A DNA stretch of 64,000 nt, taken from NCBI GenBank assembly GCA_963975575.1, contig CAXBHL010000001.1, positions 1,240,001 to 1,304,000 of the forward strand, written 5' to 3'. Origin of the DNA: UBA6054 sp963975575. GTDB taxonomy: Bacteria > Planctomycetota > Phycisphaerae > Phycisphaerales > UBA1924. The notes under the pieces are model-generated. The model had not been told where the DNA came from. It saw nothing but the letters and a program-made list of their open reading frames with translations, and ran no database searches. This document shows positions 36,456 through 44,402 of this stretch, piece after piece; position 1 is the stretch's first letter; the number at the start of each line of letters is the position of its first letter. The translations under genes were made by a program, and so were the position numbers.

Positions 36456-37649
36456 ATGCACAACACCAAAGACACCGCTCCAGCTCGCTTGGCGCTCGCA
36501 GACGGCACGGTTTTTTACGGCCGGGCCTTCGGGGCCGTCGGACGGTCCGTCCGTTCGGTCGGTGAGGTGGTGTTCAACACCGCCCTGACCGGCTATCAGG
36601 AATCGATGACCGACCCGTCTTATACCGGCCAGATCCTGGTGCAGACGACACCCCTGATCGGCAACACCGGCATCAACCCCGAAGACATGGAATCGGCGAG
36701 CGTCCAGGTCGCCGGGTTCGTGATCCACGAGTACACCCGCACCCACTCGAACTACCGCGCGACCCGCTCGCTGGACGATTGGCTGGCCGAGGCCGGCGTG
36801 CTCGGTCTGGCCGACATCGACACCCGCGCCCTGACCCGGCACCTGCGCTCGTCCGGCGTCACCACCGGGGTCCTCACCGACGACCCGACGCCGACCGATG
36901 CCGAACTCGTCAAAATGGCCCGCGAGGCGGCCCCGATGGAAGGCCAGAACCTCGCCGCCATGGTCGGTTGCTCGAGCCCCTATTCGTGGGATGAAACCCT
37001 CGGTGAATGGGCGCCCGAAATGCAGTCAACGGACGACGCGCCCGTGATCCTCGCCCTGGATTGCGGGGCCAAGCGGAACATCCTCCGCAACCTGGCGACC
37101 CGGAACTGCAAGGTGCGGGTCGTCCCGCACACCGTCTCCGCGGACGAGGTGAAGGCCGAACTCATGTCGGGCCACGCCCACGGGCTGTTCCTCTCCAACG
37201 GGCCGGGTGATCCGGACGCGGTGGAGGACGTGATCGCCATGCTCAAGGAAGTTATCCACGACCCGGACCTGGATGATCTGCCCATCTTCGGGATCTGCCT
37301 GGGCCATCAGCTGCTCGCGCTCGCGATGGGAGCAACCACCTACAAGCTCCCGTTCGGACACCGCGGCGCGAACCAGCCCGTTCGGGACGACACCACGGGC
37401 CGGGTCGAGATCACTTCCCAGAATCACGGGTTCGCGGTGGAGCCGGAGTCGCTGGCCAGAGTGGGGGGGCAGGCGACCCATATCCACCTCAACGACGGGA
37501 CCTTGGCGGGGTTCCAGATTCCCGGACGTCCGGTGTTCTCGGTCCAGTTCCACCCCGAGGCCTCGCCGGGCCCGCACGACGCGTCCCACCTCTTCGATCG
37601 GTTCGTGGAGTTGGCCCGAAAACGAGCGGCCCGTGGGGTCCATGCGTGA
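36456..37649 (+). CDS. carA: Carbamoyl-phosphate synthase small (glutaminase) subunit
   Basis: 397 aa, usual length about 380. It hydrolyses glutamine to supply ammonia to CarB for carbamoyl phosphate (pyrimidine and arginine synthesis). The N-terminal domain has GEVVFNTALTGYQESMTDPSY near 33-53. The class I glutaminase domain shows LDCGAKRNILRNL, LFLSNGPGDPDAV, the nucleophile region IFGICLGHQLLALAMGA near 280-296 (Cys in GICLGHQ), TSQNHGFAV and VQFHPEASPGPHDA with the catalytic His and Glu. carB is not next to it; the following gene is unrelated, so the subunits are encoded apart. The start lies 23 bases from priA on the other strand. Confidence 0.93.
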   Translation: MHNTKDTAPARLALADGTVFYGRAFGAVGRSVRSVGEVVFNTALTGYQESMTDPSYTGQILVQTTPLIGNTGINPEDMESASVQVAGFVIHEYTRTHSNYRATRSLDDWLAEAGVLGLADIDTRALTRHLRSSGVTTGVLTDDPTPTDAELVKMAREAAPMEGQNLAAMVGCSSPYSWDETLGEWAPEMQSTDDAPVILALDCGAKRNILRNLATRNCKVRVVPHTVSADEVKAELMSGHAHGLFLSNGPGDPDAVEDVIAMLKEVIHDPDLDDLPIFGICLGHQLLALAMGATTYKLPFGHRGANQPVRDDTTGRVEITSQNHGFAVEPESLARVGGQATHIHLNDGTLAGFQIPGRPVFSVQFHPEASPGPHDASHLFDRFVELARKRAARGVHA

Positions 37650-37720
37650 GTTCGATGGGTAAAAGCCCCGCGTAGCGGCCCGATCTGTCCGGATTTCTGG
37701 GCATTTCGCCACGATGGCTC

Positions 37721-37748
37721 TTGCATGATTCGGCTGCTGCGGTATATT
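37721..37748 (+). promoter_or_regulatory. Probable sigma-70 promoter of the major secreted protein gene
   Basis: TTGCAT (37721-37726) and TATATT (37743-37748) are 16 bases apart, matching consensus at four and five positions. This is one of the better promoters in the window. Start of transcription is expected near 37755, giving a leader of about 250 bases before the ATG at 38006. Confidence 0.6.
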
Positions 37749-37754
37749 GGGAGG

Positions 37755-38005
37755 ACGGGTCCTGTGTTCAGGGGCCCACGGTCTGCCGATCTTGCCCTGC
37801 CCGGGCATCCGCGCGAAGTTTCGCGATTCGTCCTGTGTGCCACGTTGGACCGGAACGACTGCGAGAGAGAGACGACGAGCGGTGGCGATGTGTTGTTCGC
37901 GCCTCGGGGTTGAGAAACCCAGGGATGCTTTCGTGTGTTTCCGTTCCAGTTTGCCCGCGTTTGGGCAACTTCGAAGTGGTTCTGAATAGAAGAGGAGCAT
38001 GTTCC
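37755..38005 (+). promoter_or_regulatory. Long structured 5' leader of the secreted protein gene
   Basis: No convincing reading frame crosses these 250 bases; short frames in it lack ribosome sites. Local hairpins are visible: CGCGAA/TTCGCG (37812-37825), GGGTT-GAGA-AACCC (37907-37920) and TTGCCC-GCGTTT-GGGCAA (37951-37968). It ends with AGAGGAG (37991-37997) ahead of the ATG. It may stabilise the mRNA or control translation. The stretch between the carA stop (37649) and the promoter holds nothing else I can identify. Confidence 0.4.
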
Positions 38006-39367
38006 ATGAAGGCCAAGAATGCACTGAGCCTGTTGCTCGCTGCCGGCGTGGTGGCCCCCGCCGTCGCCGATAGCACCCCCGTCATGTCCCCCAAGGGATA
38101 CACCAACGGCGCGACCAAGGTCGGCCACATTTACTTCAACGTCGCCACCGGCGAGAAGGTCGCCACCAACCTGCGTGACGGCCAGCCCGCGTCCCGCGGC
38201 GTTGACCCCGAGATCTGGGTCTCGGACAACAACGTGCCCTGCGCCGACATCGACTCGACGCTGTACACCGTCGGCTTCGTCGGCTTCGCCGATGATCCCG
38301 CGTCCACCTCGGCTGCCGCCACCGGCGCCACCTTCCTGAACTGGGGCGACATGCCCCAGGACACCGTGGTCGACGCCGTCCAGACCTCGACCTTCTGCGA
38401 CCACGCCGACGTCGACTCCGACGGCGACGGTCTCGCCGACGGCGTGACCGGCCTGGGCGCCACCTGGACCTACTACGACGGTGACAACGGCTTCAACAGC
38501 TGCTTCACCCGCACCGGCCTCGTCGGCTTCACCCTGATCGACCTGCCCGGCAACACCGACGGCGGCGCGACCATCCAGGGCTACATCTACACCATCGACC
38601 TGGCCGACTTCCTCGGCGACGGCTCGACCGACCTCTCCTTCGAGATCGGCGACTCCGACGGCGACCCCCAGTCCGCCGCGGTCCACAACCCGTTCTTCGC
38701 CATCGGTGACATCGATTCCGACGGCATCCCGGACGGCGACCTCGACTCCGACGGCCTCGCCGACTTCTCGTACGGCGTGCAGTACATCCAGCCCGGCACC
38801 GTCGACTTCGACGGCGACGGCACCCCCGACGGCGACCCCGCCGCCGCGGCCGTGACCTACAACGAGCTGGCCGCCCCCCGTGGCTCGGTCGCCCCGACCC
38901 CGCCCACGACCTTCACCATCGATGACTCGTTCCCCGGCGGCTCCGCCGGTAACGAGGACGCGTTCGATATCTTCACCGATATCAACAGCGACGGCTTCTT
39001 CGAGCCCTTCGGCACCTTCTGGTACGGTGGCATGACCTGCGACCGCGACGCCGACGGCATCTTCGAGGGTGGCGCCAACGGCTCCGCCGCGCCCAACGGC
39101 CCGAACGACTACCGTCCCTACGGCTCGTTCTTCCACGCCTTCTTCGGCCCCGATGGCGACGTCGGCCCCGGCCCCTGCCCGGCTGACCTCTTCCCCGTCG
39201 GCGCTCCGGACGGCATCCTCAACTTCTTCGACATCTCGACCTACCTGGGCTACTACAACAGCCAGAACCCCCTGGCCGACTTCTTCCCCGTCGGCGCCCC
39301 CGACGGCCTCTTCAACTTCTTCGACATCTCGACCTTCCTGGCCGCCTACAACGCCGGCTGCCCGTAA
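38006..39367 (+). CDS. Abundant secreted protein with tandem GC-type dockerin-like repeats
   Basis: 453 aa. MKAKNALSLLLAAGVVAPAVA is a signal peptide. The mature protein is strongly acidic and carries several calcium-loop-like repeats (DVDSDGDGLADG, DIDSDGIPDGDLDSDGLAD, DFDGDGTPDGD), thrombospondin-type-3-like in character. The end is two repeats, FPVGAPDGILNFFDISTYL and FPVGAPDGLFNFFDISTFL, closing in NAGCP. Here the DxNxDG loop of dockerins has become DLFPVGAPDG or DFFPVGAPDG. Codon use is extreme: GGC, GCC, GAC, CTC and TTC dominate more than in neighbouring genes, a sign of high expression, in line with the good promoter, strong ribosome site and perfect terminator. Role unknown; a calcium-binding envelope or surface protein is likely. 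Confidence 0.82.
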   Translation: MKAKNALSLLLAAGVVAPAVADSTPVMSPKGYTNGATKVGHIYFNVATGEKVATNLRDGQPASRGVDPEIWVSDNNVPCADIDSTLYTVGFVGFADDPASTSAAATGATFLNWGDMPQDTVVDAVQTSTFCDHADVDSDGDGLADGVTGLGATWTYYDGDNGFNSCFTRTGLVGFTLIDLPGNTDGGATIQGYIYTIDLADFLGDGSTDLSFEIGDSDGDPQSAAVHNPFFAIGDIDSDGIPDGDLDSDGLADFSYGVQYIQPGTVDFDGDGTPDGDPAAAAVTYNELAAPRGSVAPTPPTTFTIDDSFPGGSAGNEDAFDIFTDINSDGFFEPFGTFWYGGMTCDRDADGIFEGGANGSAAPNGPNDYRPYGSFFHAFFGPDGDVGPGPCPADLFPVGAPDGILNFFDISTYLGYYNSQNPLADFFPVGAPDGLFNFFDISTFLAAYNAGCP

Positions 39368-39405
39368 TCCTCTGATTACGACAGTCACGCGAAACGCGTA
39401 ACCCG

Positions 39406-39438
39406 ACGCCCGGGGCTGCAAAGCCCCGGGCGTTCTTT
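39406..39438 (+). terminator. Strong intrinsic terminator with GCAA loop
   Basis: A perfect 12-bp stem (39406-39417 with 39422-39433) is closed by a GCAA tetraloop and followed by TTCTTT. It ends the abundant secreted protein transcript 38 bases after its stop. Confidence 0.88.
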
Positions 39439-39545
39439 CTGCGCCGGATGTTCATCGAACGGGCGCGACCGAACCATCGCCGAGGTCGTCGGGCGCACCG
39501 GCACGGCCCAAGCGCAAGCCGGACGCTGCGGTTCGATGGCGCCGC

Positions 39546-39959
39546 TCAGTACCGCGGGACGGTCGGGTCCACCCGGAGCGACCACCACTCGATGCCGCCG
39601 GCCACCGAGCGGGCCTGATCAAGCCCCATCCGCTGCAGGGCCACCGCGGCGTGCAGGGATCGCCGCCCCGTGTGACAGATCAACGCCAGCGTCTGGTCCT
39701 CATCGACGTCGATCTCGTGGATTCTGGTCGCCAGATCCCCCATGGGGATGTGGATCGCGCCCTCGACCGACGCGAGCCGGAGCTCGTCGGGCTCGCGGAT
39801 GTCGACCAGCACGACCCCGCCGTCGACGGTTCCGTCCCGCGTGGAGACCACGGAGATCTCCAGCGCCGGATTGAAGGGGTAGCGGGGCGGGTTCTCCGGC
39901 AGGCCTTCTGGTGACGGGCCGGTGCTTCCGGTTCCGGCGGTGGGTGATTCGTCATTCAT
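39546..39959 (-). CDS. Rhodanese-like domain protein
   Basis: 137 aa from the ATG at 39959, with AGGAGC nine bases upstream. After a Pro/Gly-rich lead (about 35 residues) comes a single rhodanese fold: GGVVLVDIREPDELRLASVEGA (given partly: VLVDIREPDEL), HIPMGDLATRI, and the active loop LICHTGRRSLHAA with the catalytic Cys, then RSVAGGIEWWSLRVDP. Such small proteins carry persulfide sulfur or act in sulfur relay or detoxification. No signal peptide. It is the last gene of the TPR-RecX-lipoprotein-rhodanese operon and overlaps the lipoprotein gene by eight bases. Confidence 0.82.
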   Translation of the reverse strand: MNDESPTAGTGSTGPSPEGLPENPPRYPFNPALEISVVSTRDGTVDGGVVLVDIREPDELRLASVEGAIHIPMGDLATRIHEIDVDEDQTLALICHTGRRSLHAAVALQRMGLDQARSVAGGIEWWSLRVDPTVPRY

Positions 39960-40557
39960 CGGATCGCTCCTGTCTTCTCCCGCCGACCGCGGACCATCGC
40001 GTGCGGTCGTGCCGGGTTCGTTTCCAGATCTCGTAGGGGCTCCACGTCCACCATCCGCCCCGGGCCGCACGGAGCAGCCTCAACGGGGCAAGGAACGGAT
40101 CCATCACCGCCCGCCCGAGTTCCCCGCCCGAGGCCGCCAGGTCCCGGGTCCAGGACCCTGCCGGCTCCGCGTCGACCGGGGGGAACACGCCCGCCCGCGC
40201 CGCCGGGGCCCGCCGTCCGACCACGGCCACACCACGGAACGTCTCCGTGTGCACGACCCCGTCGATCGGCGAAACGACCACCATGGTCCGCCAGCGTGAG
40301 CGGTCCAGCCGGGCCGGATCGGACGAGAACGCCCGGACCGTTCGACCTCCCGCCCCGTCCGGACCCGCGGGTTGCGATCGGGCCATCCCGGGACCCCCCG
40401 GTCCGAAGCTCGCCGTCGCCCGCGTTCCGATCACGAGCCGCTCATTGCGGTGGCTGACGCACCCCGGAGCGAGCATCGCCAAACAGGCCACTGTGACCGC
40501 AAGCAGGGTCGAAAAGCCTGCCGCGGCGGCGCTTGTGTGCGTACCCCGCACGATCAC
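39952..40557 (-). CDS. Predicted lipoprotein of unknown function
   Basis: 201 aa from a GTG at 40557 that overlaps the recX stop (GTGA). The first 33 residues are a lipoprotein signal: hydrophobic stretch LLAVTVACLAM and lipobox LAPGC with Cys33 as lipid anchor. The mature part is Arg/Gly/Pro-rich with a central strand TMVVVSPIDGVVHTETFRGVAVV (given as VVSPIDGVVHTE) and a Trp-rich end (GGWWTWSPYEIWKR). I do not recognise a family. Its place behind recX is probably just operon convenience. Membrane attachment is predicted from the signal alone. Confidence 0.6.
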   Translation of the reverse strand: MIVRGTHTSAAAAGFSTLLAVTVACLAMLAPGCVSHRNERLVIGTRATASFGPGGPGMARSQPAGPDGAGGRTVRAFSSDPARLDRSRWRTMVVVSPIDGVVHTETFRGVAVVGRRAPAARAGVFPPVDAEPAGSWTRDLAASGGELGRAVMDPFLAPLRLLRAARGGWWTWSPYEIWKRTRHDRTRWSAVGGRRQERSDE

Positions 40558-41264
40558 GCCGACCGCTCACGGAGCAGTTCATCGACGACGCGCCGGACGA
40601 CCTCACCGGAGAACCCGCGCCGGGCCAGACGGCCGCTCAGACGCCGGCGGAAGACATCCGGTTCGGTCCCGTCGCGGATGGACCGGGCGGAGGCCTTGGC
40701 CACCTGGCGGGCGTCGGCGAGCTCGTCGCGGTCCGCGAGCGCCGCCTCGACCGCGCGCCCGGCCGGCTCGCCCCGGACGCCTTTGGCGTGCAGCTTGGCC
40801 TCGAGCAGGCGGCGTCCAGCGGGCTTGCGCGCCAGCTCGTTGCGGACGACGACTTCCGCGAACCGGGCGTCGTCGATGGCCCCCCGTTCGGCGTAGGCCT
40901 CGGCGCAGGCTTCCGCGGTCGGGGCGTCATGGCCCCGGCGGACCAACGCCTGCACGAGTCCGGCTCGGGACCGCATCCTTGACGCCAGCAAACGGACGGC
41001 GCTGCGCTCGCACAGTCGCCGGCGGACCTCGGCGTCGAGCTTCTCGGCAAGGGCTTCGGTCCACGCCGGCCGGTCGGTCGCCAGCTGCGCGCGGGCGGCG
41101 GTCTCGCGGTCCACGAGCCCGGCCCGGACGCCGTCGAGCACGATCCACACGCACCCCGGATCGTCTGGCACGGTCCGAACCTCGGTCACCCGGACCGAGC
41201 CATCGCGGGGCGTGCGGTGCCATGCCTGGATCGGGGTCAGTTTCTGGCGGTTGCCACGATTCAT
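40554..41264 (-). CDS. recX: RecX-type regulatory protein
   Basis: 236 aa from the ATG at 41264, overlapping the TPR gene stop (ATGA); a longer frame upstream is the TPR gene read out of frame. The C-terminal 150 residues show the RecX three-helix repeats: AVRLLASRMRSRAGLVQALVRRGH (given as RLLASRMRSRAGL), YAERGAIDDARFAEVVVRNEL and GRRLLEAKLHAKGV. RecX binds RecA and limits its filament activity. The N-terminal 85 residues (RVTEVRTVPDDPGCVWIVLDG) are typical of long RecX forms. recA is not in the window. Confidence 0.8.
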   Translation of the reverse strand: MNRGNRQKLTPIQAWHRTPRDGSVRVTEVRTVPDDPGCVWIVLDGVRAGLVDRETAARAQLATDRPAWTEALAEKLDAEVRRRLCERSAVRLLASRMRSRAGLVQALVRRGHDAPTAEACAEAYAERGAIDDARFAEVVVRNELARKPAGRRLLEAKLHAKGVRGEPAGRAVEAALADRDELADARQVAKASARSIRDGTEPDVFRRRLSGRLARRGFSGEVVRRVVDELLRERSA

Positions 41265-41569
41265 TCCAGTTCGTCCAGGTACCCCGAGAGTTCTGACAGT
41301 GCCTTCTGATCGCCGGCCGCGCGTGCGACGCGGACGCCCTCTCGCAGGGTCGCGACGGCGTCCTCGGTGCGTTCCGCGGTTTCGAGGGCGCGGGCCTTGT
41401 GGAAGTAGGCGTAAGCGTGGGCGGGGTCGGCCGCGATCGTGCGGTCGAACCAGGCGACCGCCGCATCGAGGTCGCCCGCCTTGAGGTGCTCCTGGGCCAC
41501 GCCGTAGAGCAGAAACGGATCGTTCGGCTCGGCTTCGAGCAGCCGGGTGAGTTGTTCGATGCTTGGCAT
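41261..41569 (-). CDS. Small TPR protein
   Basis: 102 aa. Two to three tetratricopeptide repeats fill it: EPNDPFLLYGVAQEHLKAGDLDAAVAWFD (shown in pieces: LLYGVAQEHLKAGDLDAAV), TIAADPAHAYAYFHKARALETAERTEDAV (shown as YAYFHKARALETAERT) and a shorter third. No signal peptide, no other domain. TPR units bind partner proteins, so this is probably an adaptor. It is the first gene of the operon with recX, and no promoter is obvious in the 82 bases before it. Confidence 0.7.
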   Translation of the reverse strand: MPSIEQLTRLLEAEPNDPFLLYGVAQEHLKAGDLDAAVAWFDRTIAADPAHAYAYFHKARALETAERTEDAVATLREGVRVARAAGDQKALSELSGYLDELE

Positions 41570-41651
41570 GCCAGAGCGTACCGCGCGCGGGGGGCGGGGT
41601 CACGCGGATTCGAGCGGGAGGGGTGCCGGAACCGCCGGGCAGTGCGGGGAA

Positions 41652-42503
41652 TCAGTCGACCATCGCCAGCGTCACGATGTCGCGGTCGGAGACGACCACG
41701 CCGCCGGGCGGCTCGACGGTGACGGCGAAGATCGCGGCGCGCCCGACGGGCAGCTTGGGGTCGATGGGGACGATCACGCGGCCGTCGGCCAGCACGTCGA
41801 AGACGCCGCCGTCGACCGGACGCTGGGAAAGGATCCCGTCGCCGTACTGCGGGAGCTGCCCGGTGGGCCGGTCGGCGTCGAAGATCCAGAGCTGGTACTG
41901 CAGCGTGGTCGGGTCGTTGGAGGCGAGGCCCTCGAAGACCATGAACCCCTTGTTCGTGGTCGGGTCCCACACGACCTCGCCGCTGAGGCCGCGATCGGCC
42001 GGGTGGGCCGCGTCGCTGAGCCCGGCGTCGTCGAGGCCGAGCCAGGCGGTGCGAACGACGCCGGGGCGGTTCTCCATCAGGGCGAACTGCTGTTCGATGG
42101 ACGGGGCGGGGGGCGTCGGACGCCACGCGATGACGGCGAGGGCCAGGCACGCGGCGGCGGCGATCCAACCTAGGGCCCCGAACAGGGCGATCGGTCGCCG
42201 GGCTGGCGGGTTTGTCGCGGACGTCGGGGGGATCGTGGTCATCGGCAGGGGGGCCGGGACCTCGGACTCGGCGTCGAGGTCGTCGGCCAGGGCGACGAGC
42301 TTGGCACGCAGGGACGCGGGCAGATCCTCAAGACCCTCGGAGACGGTCATGCCGATGGCGAGCGTGGCGGCGGCTTCATCGAACACGCCGGGATCGTCCC
42401 AGGCGCCGACGATGGCCTCGTCCGACTCGTTGAGTCCTTCGACCGCCCGGAGGGCCATCAGGTCGAGCAGGTGGTCGCTGTCTGGGAGTGATCGAACGCT
42501 CAC
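41652..42503 (-). CDS. RskA-like anti-sigma factor
   Basis: 283 aa from the GTG at 42503, overlapping the sigma stop (GTGA). Residues 1-85 are the cytoplasmic anti-sigma part (DHLLDLMALRAVEGLNESDE, in the style of RskA without a zinc HxxxCxxC motif). A membrane span lies near 104-126 (IALFGALGWIAAAACLALAV). The outer domain (about 150-283) is the RskA fold: GEVVWDPTTNKGFMVFEGL, YQLWIFDADRPTG and VFAVTVEPPGGVV-like sequence (here IFAVTVEPPGG). It would hold the sigma factor inactive until cleaved. Partner: the preceding sigma gene. Confidence 0.82.
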   Translation of the reverse strand: MSVRSLPDSDHLLDLMALRAVEGLNESDEAIVGAWDDPGVFDEAAATLAIGMTVSEGLEDLPASLRAKLVALADDLDAESEVPAPLPMTTIPPTSATNPPARRPIALFGALGWIAAAACLALAVIAWRPTPPAPSIEQQFALMENRPGVVRTAWLGLDDAGLSDAAHPADRGLSGEVVWDPTTNKGFMVFEGLASNDPTTLQYQLWIFDADRPTGQLPQYGDGILSQRPVDGGVFDVLADGRVIVPIDPKLPVGRAAIFAVTVEPPGGVVVSDRDIVTLAMVD

Positions 42504-43084
42504 GTCTGCACCTCTCGTCCCGTGCGTTCGCGGTGTTCTTCGAGCAGCGCGCGGACCCGGATGAGGCCCCGGCGGATGTGCGTCTTAACGGTGCCCAGCG
42601 GGATGCCTGTGGCCTCGGCGATCTTTTCGTGGCTGAGGCCGTGGCCGATGGACATCTGAAGAACACGGCGCTGGTCCTCGCTGAGCTCGGCCATCGCCCG
42701 GCTGGCGATGCCGACTTCCTCGCGGAGTTCGACCGGTGCGCCGACGGAGTCCTGGGAGACCGCCATTCCGCCGCCCGATTCGATCGGTGACTCGTTGGGA
42801 CGGCGTCCGGCCTGGCGCATCCGGTCGATGAGCCGGCGTCGGGCGATGGTGGCGATGAAGGTGACTTCGGACCCCTTGGTGGCGTCGAACCGTCCGGCGT
42901 TCTTCCACACGGAGACGAAGATTTCCTGAACCGCGTCTTCCGCGTCGGTGCCCGATCGGCACATGCGCCGCGCAAGAGACCACACAAGGGCGCCGTAGCG
43001 GTCGAGGCAGGCCTTGACCGCGGCGGCGTCCCCGCGGGCGACCGCGGGGAGGAGATCTTCGGGTGGGGATGCGGTGTGTGTCAC
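42500..43084 (-). CDS. ECF sigma factor, SigK-like
   Basis: 194 aa from a GTG at 43084, with GAAGGA upstream; the frame is open to 43207, but that stretch holds a long perfect hairpin and no site. Region 2: YGALVWSLARRMCRSGTDAEDAVQEIFVSVW (given in pieces: ALVWSLARRM, DAEDAVQEIFVSVW) and the DNA-melting segment FIATIARRRLIDRMR. Region 4: LSEDQRRVLQMSIGHGLSH and the helix-turn-helix KIAEATGIPLGTVKTHIRRGL. It is followed directly by its RskA-like anti-sigma factor and preceded by a fasciclin-domain gene on the same strand, the same company kept by sigK in mycobacteria. Confidence 0.85.
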   Translation of the reverse strand: MTHTASPPEDLLPAVARGDAAAVKACLDRYGALVWSLARRMCRSGTDAEDAVQEIFVSVWKNAGRFDATKGSEVTFIATIARRRLIDRMRQAGRRPNESPIESGGGMAVSQDSVGAPVELREEVGIASRAMAELSEDQRRVLQMSIGHGLSHEKIAEATGIPLGTVKTHIRRGLIRVRALLEEHRERTGREVQT

Positions 43085-43127
43085 GAGTCTGGACTGTTCC
43101 TTCGGCGAAGATCGTACGCCACGGGCA

Positions 43128-43161
43128 CCGCCCGGGCGATCCTGCTGGATCGCCCGGGCGG
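43128..43161 (-). repeat. Perfect 15-bp inverted repeat between fasciclin and sigma genes
   Basis: CCGCCCGGGCGATCC pairs exactly with its reverse complement across a four-base loop. It lies 44 bases upstream of the sigma GTG and 80 bases after the fasciclin stop. There is no T-run on either side, so it is not a classic terminator. It could separate the two mRNAs, protect the fasciclin 3' end from exonucleases, or be a protein site. Confidence 0.6.
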
Positions 43162-43241
43162 CCGTTTGGAGCGGATTGAGCACACAGTGGCTGCTCAAGG
43201 TGGTCATCTTCTTTTCCGGTTCCAGCCCGACGTGTCCGGAA

Positions 43242-44186
43242 TCACTCGGGGATCAGCACGCCGTCGATGACGTGGATGACCCCGTTGCTGGCGTCGAAGT
43301 CGGCCGCGACGACCTTGGCCCCGCCGACCTTCAGGTCGCCCCACTTGGCCTCGATCTTGAGGGTCTTGCCGTTCACGGTGGGAGCCTGGGTGAGGGTCTT
43401 GGCCTGCGCGGCGAACACGCGCCCGGGGACGACGTGGTAGGTCAGGATGGAGGTCAGGGTCTCGCGGTTCTCAGGCTTGAGCAGGTCCTGCACGGTCGAG
43501 CCGAGCGCTGCGAACGCCTCGTCGGAGGGCGCGAACACGGTGAAGGGGCCTTCGCCCATCAGGGTCTCGGCCAGGCCGGCGGTCTTGACGGCGGCGAGCA
43601 GGGTGGTGAAGGAACCGGCGGCCTCGGCGACCTGCGGGATGGACTTCGTCTCGGGGAGGATGACAGTGTCGATCACGTGGATCACGCCGTTGCTGGCCAT
43701 GACGTCGGTGGAGACGATCTTGGCGTTGTCCACCATCGGGGTCTCACCCTTGGTGGAGATGTTGATCTGCTGCCCGTTGAGGGTGGCCCATGCGGGCTTG
43801 CCGACCACGTCCTTGGCGACGGCCTTGCCGGGCACCACGTGGTAGAGCAGGATGGCCTGCAGCTGGGCCTTGTTCTCCGGCTTGAGCAGGGTCTCGACGG
43901 TGCCGGCGGGCAGTTTGGCGAAGGCGGCGTCGGTGGGAGCGAACACCGTGAAGGGGCCCTCGCCCTTCAGGGCTTCGACCAGGTCGGCCGCGCCGAGGGC
44001 GGCGGCCAGGGTGTTGAACGATCCGGCCGCGACGGCGGTATCGACGATGTCCTTTTTCGCGCCGTGGTGGTCGTACGAGACCGTGGTCATGCGGACCTGC
44101 GGCTGGGCCTCGGCGGTGCAGGGCGAGGAGCAGGGACCGGCCATGCCGGCGGAAAGGGCGAGCGTCATCGCGGTGGACAGAATCAT
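43242..44186 (-). CDS. Exported protein with two fasciclin (FAS1) domains
   Basis: 314 aa from the ATG at 44186, with GGAGG seven bases upstream. Residues 1-27 are a signal peptide with several Cys near its end (GPCSSPCTAEA). FAS1 domain 1 (about 45-177) and domain 2 (about 183-314) each show the hallmark pair: GPFTVFAPTDAAFAKLP and YHVVPGKAV in the first, GPFTVFAPSDEAFAAL and YHVVPGRVF in the second, with VIHVIDTVILP and VIHVIDGVLIP ends. FAS1 proteins mediate adhesion at the cell surface. It sits upstream of the sigK/rskA pair on the same strand, so it is a likely regulon member. Confidence 0.9.
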   Translation of the reverse strand: MILSTAMTLALSAGMAGPCSSPCTAEAQPQVRMTTVSYDHHGAKKDIVDTAVAAGSFNTLAAALGAADLVEALKGEGPFTVFAPTDAAFAKLPAGTVETLLKPENKAQLQAILLYHVVPGKAVAKDVVGKPAWATLNGQQINISTKGETPMVDNAKIVSTDVMASNGVIHVIDTVILPETKSIPQVAEAAGSFTTLLAAVKTAGLAETLMGEGPFTVFAPSDEAFAALGSTVQDLLKPENRETLTSILTYHVVPGRVFAAQAKTLTQAPTVNGKTLKIEAKWGDLKVGGAKVVAADFDASNGVIHVIDGVLIPE

Positions 44187-44316
44187 GTGAAAGCCTCCGA
44201 ATCGTGTGTTTCGTTCCCCCGCGGTCGTGGTCGGCCGCCGGGCCGCTCGATGCCCCGACAGTGGGGCGGCGGTGTTGATGCGGAGGGTTTCGGTTTGCAT
44301 CCGAAAGGCGGATTCG

Positions 44317-44343
44317 ACAAAAAGCGGGCTTTTCCGGGCCCGC
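44317..44343 (-). terminator. Intrinsic terminator after the B12/GTPase gene
   Basis: On the minus strand GCGGGC (44343-44338) pairs with GCCCGC (44329-44324) across an eight-base loop and is followed by TTTTTG. It lies about 60 bases beyond the stop at 44403 and separates that gene from the fasciclin gene. Confidence 0.65.
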
Positions 44344-44402
44344 GCAGCGGATGAATCCGCCGGAGCGACCCCGGCGAATACGGCGGTTTTTTGGGATTTC
44401 GG

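Noticed and set aside
37725..37913. Short plus-strand frames in the leader of the secreted protein gene, considered as an upstream peptide
   Set aside because: No ribosome site, Arg/Pro-rich translation, and position inside or across the predicted promoter.
44357..44392. Plus-strand hairpin CCGCCG/CGGCGG followed by six T, considered as a terminator
   Set aside because: No plus-strand gene ends before it. The stem is weak with a long loop, and a better minus-strand terminator for the B12/GTPase gene lies next to it.
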